Position numbers and translations under genes: made by a program. A stretch of DNA of 64,000 nt from Bacillus sp. FJAT-50079 (GTDB lineage Bacteria > Bacillota > Bacilli > Bacillales > Bacillaceae_C), in assembly GCF_018343515.1 (NCBI RefSeq), contig NZ_JAGYPD010000003.1, positions 140,116-204,115 of the forward strand, read 5' to 3'. Below the pieces are notes generated by a model that searched no databases, was not told where the DNA came from, and saw nothing but the letters and a program-made list of their open reading frames with translations. This document shows positions 23,385 to 32,232 of this stretch, piece after piece (the stretch's first letter is position 1; each line of letters opens with the position of its first letter).

Positions 23385-24515
23385 TTGAAACGATTTCTAT
23401 TTGTTGTTTGTCTTATTTTGGTAGCGTATTTGTCGAAGTCGGTTTGGCTTCCATATATTCATAAAGGCGAGCTTAACTCTAAAATTATGGAAATAAAGGA
23501 TCATCCTAATGTAACTGCGGCTGTGGATTCATTTACGGAAACAGTGGGGACGATTGTCGAACAATTCGAGCGCTTTTTAAACGATGTGCAAAACAAGCAA
23601 GAAGAACAAAATCATGTGAAAAGCCCGATTTTAAGCAACCCAACAAATCAAATGTTTGCTATTTATAATATTGAGATTGGGACTTCAAAGAATGAGATTG
23701 AACAAAGGATTGGTGTTCCAAAACGTGTGACGGAAAATGAGTATGGAGTAAAATGGCACACATACCATGAAGGTTATCATCATTTTGTTATGGTTTCATA
23801 TGATGCAGATGATCGAGTGAATGGATTGTACACAAATCAAGATTTAATTTCATCCGCGTCAGGAATTAAATTAGGAAGTACAAAAGATGATGTTCTAGCT
23901 AATCTTGGAAGCCCGCTAACGAAAATGCGAAAGGGAATGATCTATTATCAATTACCAGATAATGGGGAAAGTCAAGTTTTTCAAGTAGATAATAGTTATA
24001 TTACCGTCTTTTATGATAAACATGAACATGATGTAGTTACCGCCCTTCAAGTGATTCGGAAGGATTTAGAGGAACAGAGAAATACTTTGTATTCCCAACC
24101 AAACCCACAGTTGAAAGAAGGGTTCGAATATCAGTTATTTGACTTAACAAATGCAACGAGAGTGAACCATCAATTAAATGTGCTTGAATGGGATGACGTT
24201 GTAAAGGAAACGGCTAGAAAGCATAGTCTTGATATGGCAGAAAATCATTATTTTGATCATGTGAACTTACAGGGAAAGTCACCTTTCGATAGAATGGAAG
24301 AAGATCATATTTCTTTTAGGGTGGCAGGGGAAAACTTAGCATACGGTCAATTTAGTAGCATTTTTGCACATGAAGGGTTAATGAATTCTTTAGGACATAG
24401 AGAAAACATTTTAAAGCCTGATTATACTATTCTTGGGATTGGTGTGGCATTTAATGATGAATACCAGCCATATTACACGGAAAACTTTATTAATAAAGGG
24501 TTCATTGCCAGATAA
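23385..24515 (+). CDS. ylbC: CAP-domain secreted or anchored protein (YlbC-like)
   Basis: The protein has about 376 residues. An N-terminal hydrophobic anchor ('RFLFVVCLILVAYLSKSVW') is followed by a CAP-associated N-terminal domain with two similar repeats ('YNIEIGTSKNEIEQRIGVPKRV' and 'IKLGSTKDDVLANLGSPLTKM'). The C-terminal CAP/SCP domain is from about residue 250: 'FDLTNATRVNHQLNVLEWDD', 'ARKHSLDMAENHYFDHVNLQGKSPFDRM', 'GENLAYGQ' and 'MNSLGHRENIL'. The layout matches Bacillus YlbC. TTG 23385 is preferred because AGGTGA lies six bases before it, whereas the ATG at 23379 abuts that site. The biochemical role of these proteins is not established. Confidence 0.8.
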   Translation: MKRFLFVVCLILVAYLSKSVWLPYIHKGELNSKIMEIKDHPNVTAAVDSFTETVGTIVEQFERFLNDVQNKQEEQNHVKSPILSNPTNQMFAIYNIEIGTSKNEIEQRIGVPKRVTENEYGVKWHTYHEGYHHFVMVSYDADDRVNGLYTNQDLISSASGIKLGSTKDDVLANLGSPLTKMRKGMIYYQLPDNGESQVFQVDNSYITVFYDKHEHDVVTALQVIRKDLEEQRNTLYSQPNPQLKEGFEYQLFDLTNATRVNHQLNVLEWDDVVKETARKHSLDMAENHYFDHVNLQGKSPFDRMEEDHISFRVAGENLAYGQFSSIFAHEGLMNSLGHRENILKPDYTILGIGVAFNDEYQPYYTENFINKGFIAR

Positions 24516-24550
24516 ACCTCAGGATCTATTTTTAGATCCTGGGGTTTACT
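24514..24550 (+). terminator. Terminator after the YlbC-like gene
   Basis: AAACCTCAGGATCT and AGATCCTGGGGTTT form a 14-bp stem (one wobble) with a five-base loop. It begins within the stop codon and is followed by a short T-containing stretch. Confidence 0.7.
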
Positions 24551-24833
24551 ATTTCCCGGGAAACAAAAACTGACAAGCTTTTTGTTAGTAAATGAAGCAA
24601 GTTATGTCGAATCAAGATGATTGGTATATCTAATTAAAATTTCTTGTTTTTCTATATAGTTATTTAAACTGAGTTGCAATTCTGATAATAGGTATTTATA
24701 CTTCTATGTAATTGATTGCAAAGGAAGTGGAGGAGGTTTACAGACCGTCAAGATGATAGATAGAATTGTCTCGCGAAGTCCTTAGGAAGTTAGAGAAGCA
24801 TCAAGGATGAAAGTGTTACGTAGGATTGATTAA

Positions 24834-24998
24834 TTAAATTATCAGTCCAATGTTTTAGCTCTTCCGTTAAAGGAAAATAAACCGAATTCGATTTTAGCTG
24901 TTGTAACGAATCTTATGAATGTCATTTTACTACAAGATATTAATCGTATTGGGAAAACGGAGAGTCAAAATAATTACCGTATAGTCCTAGACAATTAA
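24834..24998 (+). pseudogene. Orphan 54-codon frame in a decayed 0.7-kb interval
   Basis: The interval 24551-25233 has no convincing complete gene. Within it, a frame at 24834-24998 keeps protein-like composition ('LPLKENKPNSILAVVTNLMN') but has no start or ribosome site. A second piece in another frame ('KYAILLVPEYDEALNTNGVT') ends at a TGA near 25153. Both look like remnants of a gene broken by stops and shifts. I do not recognise the parent family. Confidence 0.4.
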
Positions 24999-25233
24999 AA
25001 CAAAGAGATTGGTAAAGAGTATGTTTTTATTTACGCATTGATTACAAGACTCTGAATAAATTAGTGATAAAGTATGCAATTTTGCTTGTGCCTGAATATG
25101 ATGAAGCATTAAATACGAATGGGGTCACGATTGATAAAGTAGTAAAAGAGTGACAGAGCACTTGCTTCAAAAAAGATCATAGGAATGTTCTCAGTCATTT
25201 TTTTAAAAAAGATTGCATTCTAAGGAGGCTAAT

Positions 25234-25995
25234 ATGAGTACACCACGCATTGCTGTTCAAATGTACACATTACGAAAAGAAATGAAGCAAGATTTTCAAG
25301 GAACATTAAAAGAAATAGCTAAACTAGGTTTTGATGGTGTCGAACTAGCCGGCTATGGAGGATTAACGGCAATTGGATTAAGGGATACATTGCATGATCT
25401 AGGGTTAAAAGTAGCTGCTAATCATGTGCCGTTAGCTGATTTAGAAAATAAATTGGATGAAGTCATTGAATATCAAAAAATTCTAGGAAACTCTCATATC
25501 GTTTGCCCAATTCTACCAGAGGATCGGCAATTTGAAGAAGATTACGAGGAGTTAATTAAAACATTGAATGATGTCGGTGAAAAATGTGCTCAAGCAGGAA
25601 TAACGTTATCGTATCATAACCATGATTTTGAGCTAGTTCCGTTAAAGGATGGAAGGAAGCCGCTAAGCCGAATTCTTGATGAAACAAATCCTGAATGGGT
25701 GAAGGCGGAGTTTGATGTGTATTGGCTGACGAAAGCCGGAGAAGATCCAGTAGAGTGGTTAAAGGCTTATGAAGGAAGAACTCCACTCATTCACTTGAAG
25801 GATATGACAACAGATGGAGAGCAATTTTTTGCAGAGCTAGGAGCAGGTGGAGTCGATTTGCAGCGCATCTTTGCTCAATTGGAAAAATCCCAAGTTGAAT
25901 GGTGGATCATTGAGCAAGACCAGTGCCGTCAATCACCTTTTAAGAGTGTTGCTAAAAGCTTGCAGTACTTGAAAAATAAAAAAGTAAACATATAA
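25234..25995 (+). CDS. Sugar phosphate isomerase/epimerase-type TIM barrel protein
   Basis: The protein has 253 residues from ATG 25234 behind AAGGAGG. It is a xylose-isomerase-like TIM barrel (AP-endonuclease 2 superfamily): 'VQMYTLRKEMKQDFQGTLKEIAKLGFDGVELAGYGG', 'SYHNHDFELVP' with metal-site His and Glu near residue 128, 'KAEFDVYWLTKAG', 'LIHLKDMT' and 'WWIIEQDQ'. Members isomerise or epimerise free or phosphorylated sugars and keto-sugars. A D-apiose isomerase or a YcjR-like epimerase are both possible. It stands alone, convergent with the PTS operon. The fragment after it (26051-26197) may be what is left of a partner gene. Confidence 0.75.
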   Translation: MSTPRIAVQMYTLRKEMKQDFQGTLKEIAKLGFDGVELAGYGGLTAIGLRDTLHDLGLKVAANHVPLADLENKLDEVIEYQKILGNSHIVCPILPEDRQFEEDYEELIKTLNDVGEKCAQAGITLSYHNHDFELVPLKDGRKPLSRILDETNPEWVKAEFDVYWLTKAGEDPVEWLKAYEGRTPLIHLKDMTTDGEQFFAELGAGGVDLQRIFAQLEKSQVEWWIIEQDQCRQSPFKSVAKSLQYLKNKKVNI

Positions 25996-26050
25996 AGGAT
26001 GGGATGCGTTATAAGCAGTGTTTGGATTTTGAAGTGGGGGAGGGTTTGTG

Positions 26051-26197
26051 AGATGGAGAGCGGATACGGAAGGCCGGTATCCATTGTTAAATGCTGCTTT
26101 TGATATTGCGGGGAAGAATATCGCAGACGAAAGCAGCTTAGTAGAAGCGATAAATGCTGGGATTGGGTTGATAGACAAGAGGAAAAGGACTCAATAA
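26051..26197 (+). pseudogene. C-terminal remnant of an unidentified enzyme gene
   Basis: A 48-codon open stretch ending in TAA at 26195-26197 reads 'WRADTEGRYPLLNAAFDIAG' and 'ESSLVEAINAGIGLIDK'. It has no start codon or ribosome site. It looks like the tail of an enzyme whose front is deleted, lying 56 bp after the TIM-barrel gene. I cannot name the family with confidence. The rest of the interval 25996-26395 shows no gene. Confidence 0.4.
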
Positions 26198-26395
26198 AAA
26201 GCGGGTTAATTTTGATGAAGATAATGGTAACCTTTGTTTAACATTACAGATAATGATTCTTTCAACATAAGGTTGTAAAATAAAGCAGTGCTTATCCAAT
26301 CGGATTTAATACATTTTCGCAACTATATTTAGTTACTCGATGACAAGAAGGTTGAACCGTACCTTCTTGTCATCTTGCCTGATGCATAAATGTCT

Positions 26396-27358
26396 TTATT
26401 TTTTTCTCAACAATTCCCGCGCAGTCTCAACGATTTCATTCGCAGTTAAGCCATAGTAATTCTTCAAATATTCGGTAAGGCCCACTTGCCCAAACTTTTC
26501 ACGAACGCCCAATCGTTTTATTGGAACTGGATATATTTCTGATAATGTTTCTGCAACGGCACTGCCAAGTCCGCCGATAACGTTATGGTTTTCAATGGTG
26601 ATGATGTTACCCGTTTGTTTTGCTGCTTTGACAAGAAGGTCAGCATCTATCGGCTTAATCGAGTACATGTCGATCACCATCGCATCGATTCCTCGTTTTT
26701 TTAATTCGTTGGCAGCTTTTATTGCCTCGCTCACCATCAAACCGGATGCAACAAGGGCAATATCGTTCCCATTTCGCAGCATTTTTCCTTTGCCTTTTGG
26801 AAAAGATTCTCCTTCCTCATAGAGTTTTACTGCATTTTTTCGAATCGTTCGAATGTAATGGATGCCGTATTCCTCGTATGATTGTTGTAAGAGTGCTTTC
26901 AACATCGTGCTATCGCTCGCTTCATATACGGTTGCTTGGGGAATAAGCCGAACTAAGCCTAAATCTTCAAAAGACATATGGGTTCCACCATTATGTTCCG
27001 CTGTTATCCCTGCATCTGACCCGAGAATTTTTACATTAAGCTGAGCGTAGGCACAGGAAACAAATAATTGATCAAACGCTCGTCTTGTAGCAAATTGTGC
27101 GAATGTATGAACAAAAGGAATTCGCCCCGTTAAGGAAAGTCCGGCGGCAATTCCCATCATATTTGCTTCCATAATCCCACAGTTAATGATCTGATCGGGA
27201 ATTTTTGCTTGAATTTTATTGGTCGATATGGCACTCATTAAGTCGGCTTCTAAGGCGATGACATTAGGGTCAGCTTGTGCCAATGCTAATATCGTTTCTG
27301 CATATGCCTGCCGCATCTCAAGTGGATCCTTTTCAAGCAATATTTCTGTCTGGCTCAT
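26396..27358 (-). CDS. Transketolase C-terminal subunit (PTS-linked)
   Basis: The protein has 320 residues and comprises the pyrimidine-binding and C-terminal domains of a split transketolase. The conserved Glu that activates thiamine diphosphate is in 'INCGIMEANMMGIAAGLS' near residue 60. 'FVHTFAQFATRRAFDQL' and 'NGGTHMSFEDLGLVRLIP' are also typical, and the C-terminal domain has 'ITIENHNVIGGLGSAVAE'. It overlaps the N-terminal subunit gene by four bases (ATGA) and must pair with that protein. Its place at the end of a PTS operon suggests it acts on the ketose phosphate made by the PTS. Split transketolases of this kind include the apulose-4-phosphate transketolase. Confidence 0.85.
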   Translation of the reverse strand: MSQTEILLEKDPLEMRQAYAETILALAQADPNVIALEADLMSAISTNKIQAKIPDQIINCGIMEANMMGIAAGLSLTGRIPFVHTFAQFATRRAFDQLFVSCAYAQLNVKILGSDAGITAEHNGGTHMSFEDLGLVRLIPQATVYEASDSTMLKALLQQSYEEYGIHYIRTIRKNAVKLYEEGESFPKGKGKMLRNGNDIALVASGLMVSEAIKAANELKKRGIDAMVIDMYSIKPIDADLLVKAAKQTGNIITIENHNVIGGLGSAVAETLSEIYPVPIKRLGVREKFGQVGLTEYLKNYYGLTANEIVETARELLRKK

Positions 27359-28206
27359 AACGATCCCTCCTTAGACGCCACAATTTTTTCCAACTGAGCA
27401 ATGGCTGCTTCAATCGCTTCCTTATCTTCCTGATTAGGGCGAAGATGGTGGTTATCCGCTTTTTCCTCAAGAAAGGGCACACCTTGACCTTTCATCGTAT
27501 CTAATATGATCGCGACGGGTTTTTCATTTTGTTGCATCCCATTCAATATCGCTTTACGTATCGCTAGCAGATCACCGCCATCAACATGGACAGCTTTGAA
27601 GCCGAATGAATTGAATTTTTCAGCCAAATCGAATGGATTACATATATCTATTGTACGTCCGTCTAATTGCTTTTTATTATCATCGACTAATACAAAAAGT
27701 TTGGATAATTGATGATGCGCGGCAAACTGAATCGCTTCCCAGCATTGGCCCTCGTTTAATTCGCCATCACCAACAATGGTATACGTGTAGGCCTCTTTAT
27801 TGGCTAGCTTATTTGCTAATGCGACTCCAGTAGCAACGGAAATGCCTTGTCCTAGTGAGCCAGTCGTCATTTCAACGCCAGGTGTTAAATTACGATCAGG
27901 ATGAGAAGGGAGCTTTGTTCCATTTTGATTCAATGTGTAAAGCCAATCATGATCGATGAAGCCTTTTACTGCTAGTGTTGCATATAAGGCAGGACCACCA
28001 TGCCCCTTTGATAAAATAAAATAATCACGGCCAGGATCATGAGGGTTCTGAGGATCGACCCTCAGAACCTCTCCATATAGGACGGCAAGTGCTTCAACGA
28101 TCGAGAGGCTGCCACCATAATGACCGAAGCCTAAATGATATAGTTCTTTTAAAGTACAAAGCCTGATTTGATCTCTGAAGTGGGTAAGCTCTGCTAAGTT
28201 AGTCAA
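27355..28206 (-). CDS. Transketolase N-terminal subunit (PTS-linked)
   Basis: The protein has 283 residues and is the pyrophosphate-binding half of a split transketolase. Motifs are 'GFGHYGGSLSIVEALAVLYG', 'ILSKGHGGPALYATLA', 'GVEMTTGSLGQGISVATGVALA' and the thiamine diphosphate/Mg signature 'GDGELNEGQCWEAIQFAA' leading to 'VLVDDNK' near residue 170. It acts with the product of the overlapping gene. It follows the EIIC gene by ten bases in the same operon. It is clearly paralogous to the pair at 37393-39188, but in a different regulatory setting. Confidence 0.85.
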   Translation of the reverse strand: MTNLAELTHFRDQIRLCTLKELYHLGFGHYGGSLSIVEALAVLYGEVLRVDPQNPHDPGRDYFILSKGHGGPALYATLAVKGFIDHDWLYTLNQNGTKLPSHPDRNLTPGVEMTTGSLGQGISVATGVALANKLANKEAYTYTIVGDGELNEGQCWEAIQFAAHHQLSKLFVLVDDNKKQLDGRTIDICNPFDLAEKFNSFGFKAVHVDGGDLLAIRKAILNGMQQNEKPVAIILDTMKGQGVPFLEEKADNHHLRPNQEDKEAIEAAIAQLEKIVASKEGSL

Positions 28207-28216
28207 GTGTATCCTC

Positions 28217-29590
28217 CTATGCAGATATATTTGTTCGGTCTATGGATTGTTTTTTACGAATGATGCTCCATATAATCGGAATAAGAACAGCGATAATAAC
28301 GATGATTGTTACTCCGACAGCGCCAAGATAATGAGCTGCATTTCCTAGGAAAATACCAGATGCTGCAAAGTCAGTGTCCGAGAACGTTGTATTTGCAAAT
28401 CCTAAATCCCCTAGAACCGGCATAAGGAAAACAGGGAGGAAAGTAATGATTAATCCATTTGCAAATGAACCGAGTGTGGCTCCTCTTATTCCACCAGTGG
28501 CATTGCCGAATACTCCGGCTGTTGCACCTGTAAAGAAATGTGGCACAACTCCCGGTAAAATGATAATTGCCCCGAAAGCACCAAGTAGGAACATTCCGAC
28601 AATTCCACCTAGAAAGCTAGAGAAGAATCCGATCAGAACAGCGTTTGGTGCATAAGGAAAAACAATCGGACAATCAAGAGCTGGCTTGGCATCTGGAACG
28701 AGTTTACTAGAAATCCCTTTAAAGGCAGGAACAATTTCCGCCAATACAAGTCTAACTCCGGATAAAATAACGAACACACCAGCTGCAAATGTAACGGCTT
28801 GTATAACAGAATAAACGAGATAATGAGTGCCGCCACTTAACTCACTTTCTATAAAGCTAGGACCTGTAAACAAGGCAACAATGACATAGAGGAGCGTCAT
28901 CGTCAGAGCGATACTGACTGAACTATCCCGTAAAAACGCCAAGCCTTTTGGAAAGTTGATGTCTTCAGTGGATTTGGATTTTTTACCCACAGCTTTCCCA
29001 ATCAATCCTGATAGTGCATATCCGATTGTACTAAAGTGTCCAAAAGCAACTTGATCGGTTCCGATAATTTTTTTCATAAATGGCTGGGCCATGGCAGGGA
29101 AGATCGCCATAATTAGACCAAGTGCAAGGGAACCAATCAGGATAAGCATAAATCCATCCAAACCAGCTACAACGAGAATCACAGCAATCATACAAGCCAT
29201 ATATAGCGTATGATGCCCCGTTAAAAAGATATATTTTAAGTTGGTAAACCGAGCGATCAGAATATTTGCTAGCATACCAAAAAACATGATTAAAGCTGTT
29301 GTTGAACCGAACTTGCTTAAGGCCATTGCGACAATTGCTTCGTTGTTTGGCACGACTCCATTTACATTAAAGGCTTGCTCAAACATTTTACCGAAAGGCT
29401 CTAATGAACCAACGAGGATACCTGCACCGGCAGCAATCACGATGAATCCTAAAAAAGATTTAGTCGTACCTTTAATAACCTCACTCGCAGGCTTTTTTTG
29501 AATCATCAGCCCAATAAAGGAAATAAGTGCAATTAAAACAGCAGGCTGGCTCAAAATATCCATGAATAATACTAATGTTTTATTAAGCAT
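28217..29590 (-). CDS. PTS EIIC component, ascorbate (UlaA/SgaT) family
   Basis: This is a 457-residue polytopic membrane protein. The pattern matches UlaA: an N-terminal 'DILSQPAVLIALISFIGLMIQKK', 'KYIFLTGHHTLYMACMIAVIL' near residue 120, 'ALDCPIVFPYAPNAVLIGFFSSFLGG' near residue 310 and 'ILPGVVPHFFTGATAGVFGNATGG' near residue 350. These proteins move a sugar across the membrane while the EIIB partner phosphorylates it. Although the family is named for L-ascorbate, no UlaD/E/F-type ascorbate enzymes are present; a split transketolase follows instead. A sugar that gives a transketolase donor is therefore more likely. Confidence 0.85.
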   Translation of the reverse strand: MLNKTLVLFMDILSQPAVLIALISFIGLMIQKKPASEVIKGTTKSFLGFIVIAAGAGILVGSLEPFGKMFEQAFNVNGVVPNNEAIVAMALSKFGSTTALIMFFGMLANILIARFTNLKYIFLTGHHTLYMACMIAVILVVAGLDGFMLILIGSLALGLIMAIFPAMAQPFMKKIIGTDQVAFGHFSTIGYALSGLIGKAVGKKSKSTEDINFPKGLAFLRDSSVSIALTMTLLYVIVALFTGPSFIESELSGGTHYLVYSVIQAVTFAAGVFVILSGVRLVLAEIVPAFKGISSKLVPDAKPALDCPIVFPYAPNAVLIGFFSSFLGGIVGMFLLGAFGAIIILPGVVPHFFTGATAGVFGNATGGIRGATLGSFANGLIITFLPVFLMPVLGDLGFANTTFSDTDFAASGIFLGNAAHYLGAVGVTIIVIIAVLIPIIWSIIRKKQSIDRTNISA

Positions 29591-29608
29591 TTGCCATCAA
29601 CCTCGCTT

Positions 29609-29893
29609 TCATAATTTTCCAAGCTCGGATAATTTTTTCCTCAATTTATCGATTAATTCCTGTCTGTCAATGATACTGTCGAGAATGACTGTCCGTTCTG
29701 TTAAACCTAATGCTCCTTCAGCAATGTCTTTACCCATTACGAAGAAATCGGCCATATCCGGTGTGGCTGAACTTAAATCGGAATGCTCAACCGTTATTCC
29801 ATCTACTCCTAATTCTTGTAATACTTCTTGAATATTCATCGAAAGCATAAAACTGCTACCTAAACCAGATCCGCACACTGCAAGTATTTTCAT
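29609..29893 (-). CDS. PTS EIIB component (UlaB/SgcB-type)
   Basis: The protein has 94 residues. The phosphocysteine loop is at the N-terminus, 'ILAVCGSGLGSSFML', with the Cys at residue 7. The remainder has the small alpha/beta EIIB pattern. It passes phosphate from an EIIA to the incoming sugar at the EIIC. A TAGGAGGA site precedes the ATG. There is no separate EIIA gene; the EIIA domain carried by the adjacent regulator is the only candidate here. Confidence 0.85.
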   Translation of the reverse strand: MKILAVCGSGLGSSFMLSMNIQEVLQELGVDGITVEHSDLSSATPDMADFFVMGKDIAEGALGLTERTVILDSIIDRQELIDKLRKKLSELGKL

Positions 29894-29948
29894 TAATTAT
29901 TCCTCCTATAAATTATTATTTTTTAAAAAAGTTACAACTCAACTAGTT

Positions 29949-31997
29949 TTATAGAACGGAGTATTCTGCAACAAGATTAAGAATCTCTTTTTTTGTCCTC
30001 GCCTCCTTTAATTGTCCCAGTTTTTCGGGATTACTTAATAATTTTGTCAACTGAGCTAATGCCTTTAAATGGGTTTGATTATCAATAGCAGCTAAGCAAA
30101 TAAATATCTTTACTCGATTAGCCTCATTATTTAATAAATGTACAGGCTCATTTAGTTTTAATATGCTCATCCCTAACTGATTCACGCCATTTTCAGGGCG
30201 AGCATGGGGGATGGCAACTTCCTTTCCAACGATCACGTATGGGCCGAGCTTTTCAATGTTTGCTATCATTGCTTCTATATAAACTTCTGTAACAGAGCCA
30301 TTTAAAAGAAGGGGCTCGGCAGATTTAGCAATTGCATCCTTCCAGTCATTGATCTTTTCTTCGAATTGAATATTTTCTTCTATTATTAAATCTTTTAACA
30401 CAGGTTGCTTCCTCCTAGTTATCGATTTGCTATTTTCAAATAGAGCATTTTGCAATGCTTTTTTCAGTAATTCAGGTTGCTTAATATCAGCATGCTGGCG
30501 GATAATTTTTATTAATTCGTCCGATGTTGGGTAATGAAAAACTTGCTGGAATGTCGTCCCTTTTACAGCTCGGACAAGCTCTATTTTTTCGATTTCATTC
30601 ATAAGCGGCTTAATGATAAATAATGGCTTTTTTGTTTTTAGGAAGACAGTAGAAAATACGAGATCATATTCGGCTTCATCTAGATGTTGAAAGTCAATTG
30701 AAGAAAGAGATGACGTCCAAAGAAATTGCGGAAAAAGTGACTTTAATTGATTTTCTAACATTAAGCTCGAGCTAACTCCGTTTGGACAAACGATCAGTGC
30801 TCTGTAAACTTTACTATGAAGCTCGTTATCTTGTTTGATCAGACCTCCAAAATGAAGCGTAAGGAATCCAACTTCATCTTCAGGAATTTTAATATTGAGT
30901 ATGTCTTCGATTGGCTTTAATACTTCTTGTACGACAGTAAATAAGTCATATTGTTCTTTTTTTATATCTAAAAGTAAGGAGTTTGTAATCGGAATTTTAA
31001 AAAGCATACGATAGTAAGCCGGTTTGAAATGCAAATATAATGTTTCAATGGCTTTACTTTTATCAAGAAGCTGAATGCAAGCATAACGTTCAAAGCCATT
31101 AACAATTTGTTCCGTAATAGTAAGAAGTGTATCTGTACTTGAAGGGGTAATCTTGCCCTGGCATATACCAAGTAGCTGGATCGTCAGAAAAGCCACTTCT
31201 TCGGATCGAGTCGAGAGTCCTAATCGTTCCTGAATCAATTTGGCAACAGTGAATATCTCTTGCTTTTCTAAAAAATGGACGGTATCAGCATAGATGGATA
31301 CCCATTTTTTCTGTTGCTGGCGAATATGAAGCATTTGAAGCAAATAAATGAATTCAACCATTCTTTCCTCGATATACACAAGTGAATATTGCTGTTCAAA
31401 TTCCTTTAATACTTGTTGATAATGATCAAAGTGATCTTTAAGTTGTTGTTGATGAAAGATAAACTTAAACGTTTCTTCAGCATGTGGCTTAATCGTCAGT
31501 AGAGAAATCGCTTTAAGCATCAGATTTCGCTTGTCTTCTTCTACTCCTTTTAAATGGTATCCTTGCTCCCGCGTGTAGCGAATGTTAACCCTAAAGTCGG
31601 TACAAAACTGATTAACACGCTTCACATCTGCGCTTACCGTATTTTTGCTAATTCCCAATGTACTTTGGAAATGAAAATTAGAAATAGGCTCGCGCCGGAT
31701 AAAAGTGTAAAGCAAAATAATGATCATGCGATCTTCTTGATCGAACGATAAATGCTTAGCGGCAAAATCAGTGCCATTCATTTTGTAAAAGTCCACGACT
31801 TCAGTTGGAATATGGATGAGATCATTAGAGATTCGAAGAGGCGGCAGGCTTTTGCTGTTTAATAAATAATTAATTTTCTCCAAATCATATTGCAATTGTC
31901 GCTCAGATAAATTGACCTTTTTCATAAACAAATGAAGCTGTTTCGGTTGCACCCTCATGAGCTGAAAAAATGTATTTAAACTTCTACTCTCTAACAT
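29949..31997 (-). CDS. PRD-containing transcriptional activator with EIIB-like and EIIA domains (MtlR/LicR-type)
   Basis: The protein has 682 residues from ATG 31997, chosen because GAGGAGGA lies about seven bases upstream. The order is an N-terminal helix-turn-helix region ('VNLSERQLQYDLEKINYLLN' and a second HTH 'FQSTLGISKNTVSADVKRV'), two PRD domains at roughly residues 175-390, an EIIB-like domain with 'ALIVCPNGVSSSLML', and a C-terminal EIIA type 2 domain with the active His in 'GKEVAIPHARPENGV'. There is no RNA-binding antiterminator domain, so it should be a DNA-binding activator tuned by PTS phosphorylation. The EIIA domain may also act as the phosphate donor for the EIIB encoded downstream. 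Confidence 0.85.
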   Translation of the reverse strand: MLESRSLNTFFQLMRVQPKQLHLFMKKVNLSERQLQYDLEKINYLLNSKSLPPLRISNDLIHIPTEVVDFYKMNGTDFAAKHLSFDQEDRMIIILLYTFIRREPISNFHFQSTLGISKNTVSADVKRVNQFCTDFRVNIRYTREQGYHLKGVEEDKRNLMLKAISLLTIKPHAEETFKFIFHQQQLKDHFDHYQQVLKEFEQQYSLVYIEERMVEFIYLLQMLHIRQQQKKWVSIYADTVHFLEKQEIFTVAKLIQERLGLSTRSEEVAFLTIQLLGICQGKITPSSTDTLLTITEQIVNGFERYACIQLLDKSKAIETLYLHFKPAYYRMLFKIPITNSLLLDIKKEQYDLFTVVQEVLKPIEDILNIKIPEDEVGFLTLHFGGLIKQDNELHSKVYRALIVCPNGVSSSLMLENQLKSLFPQFLWTSSLSSIDFQHLDEAEYDLVFSTVFLKTKKPLFIIKPLMNEIEKIELVRAVKGTTFQQVFHYPTSDELIKIIRQHADIKQPELLKKALQNALFENSKSITRRKQPVLKDLIIEENIQFEEKINDWKDAIAKSAEPLLLNGSVTEVYIEAMIANIEKLGPYVIVGKEVAIPHARPENGVNQLGMSILKLNEPVHLLNNEANRVKIFICLAAIDNQTHLKALAQLTKLLSNPEKLGQLKEARTKKEILNLVAEYSVL

Positions 31998-32027
31998 GAC
32001 AAGATCCTCCTCTACATCAATCATAAT

Positions 32028-32041
32028 AGGTAACGCTTACA
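32028..32041 (-). promoter_or_regulatory. cre-like site before the PTS operon
   Basis: On the minus strand TGTAAGCGTTACCT matches the Bacillus cre consensus (TGWNANCGNTNWCA) at 12 of 14 positions. It lies 30 bp before the regulator start, where CcpA binding would repress. Confidence 0.5.
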
Positions 32042-32058
32042 TTTAGTACTTCGTTTTG

Positions 32059-32073
32059 GCACAATCATTGTGC
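32059..32073. promoter_or_regulatory. Inverted repeat before the PTS operon, possible activator site
   Basis: GCACAAT-C-ATTGTGC has perfect seven-base arms. It is 62 bp upstream of the PRD regulator start, a suitable place for the activator itself to bind. Confidence 0.45.
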
Positions 32074-32135
32074 GCTTTTTCCTCCTTGTTTGGGATGAGG
32101 GAAGAAGTATGCAGTTACGTTTTGAGACCAATTTA

Positions 32136-32170
32136 AAAGCCCCGTTACCATTCTGGATACGGGGCCATTT
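32136..32170 (-). terminator. Terminator of the LacI-type gene
   Basis: Read on the minus strand, GGCCCCGTATCC pairs with GGTAACGGGGC around a short loop and is followed by TTTT. It lies 63 bp past the LacI stop codon and insulates the PTS operon. Confidence 0.65.
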
Positions 32171-32232
32171 TGTAATATTTATCTTTAGACGGTCATTTTC
32201 GTTTATCAAAGATGGAAAGCTTCTAGGCAATC

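Noticed and set aside
28217-29893. L-ascorbate utilisation PTS
   Set aside because: EIIC and EIIB are of the Ula type, but no UlaD, UlaE, UlaF or UlaG-like genes are present and a split transketolase takes their place.
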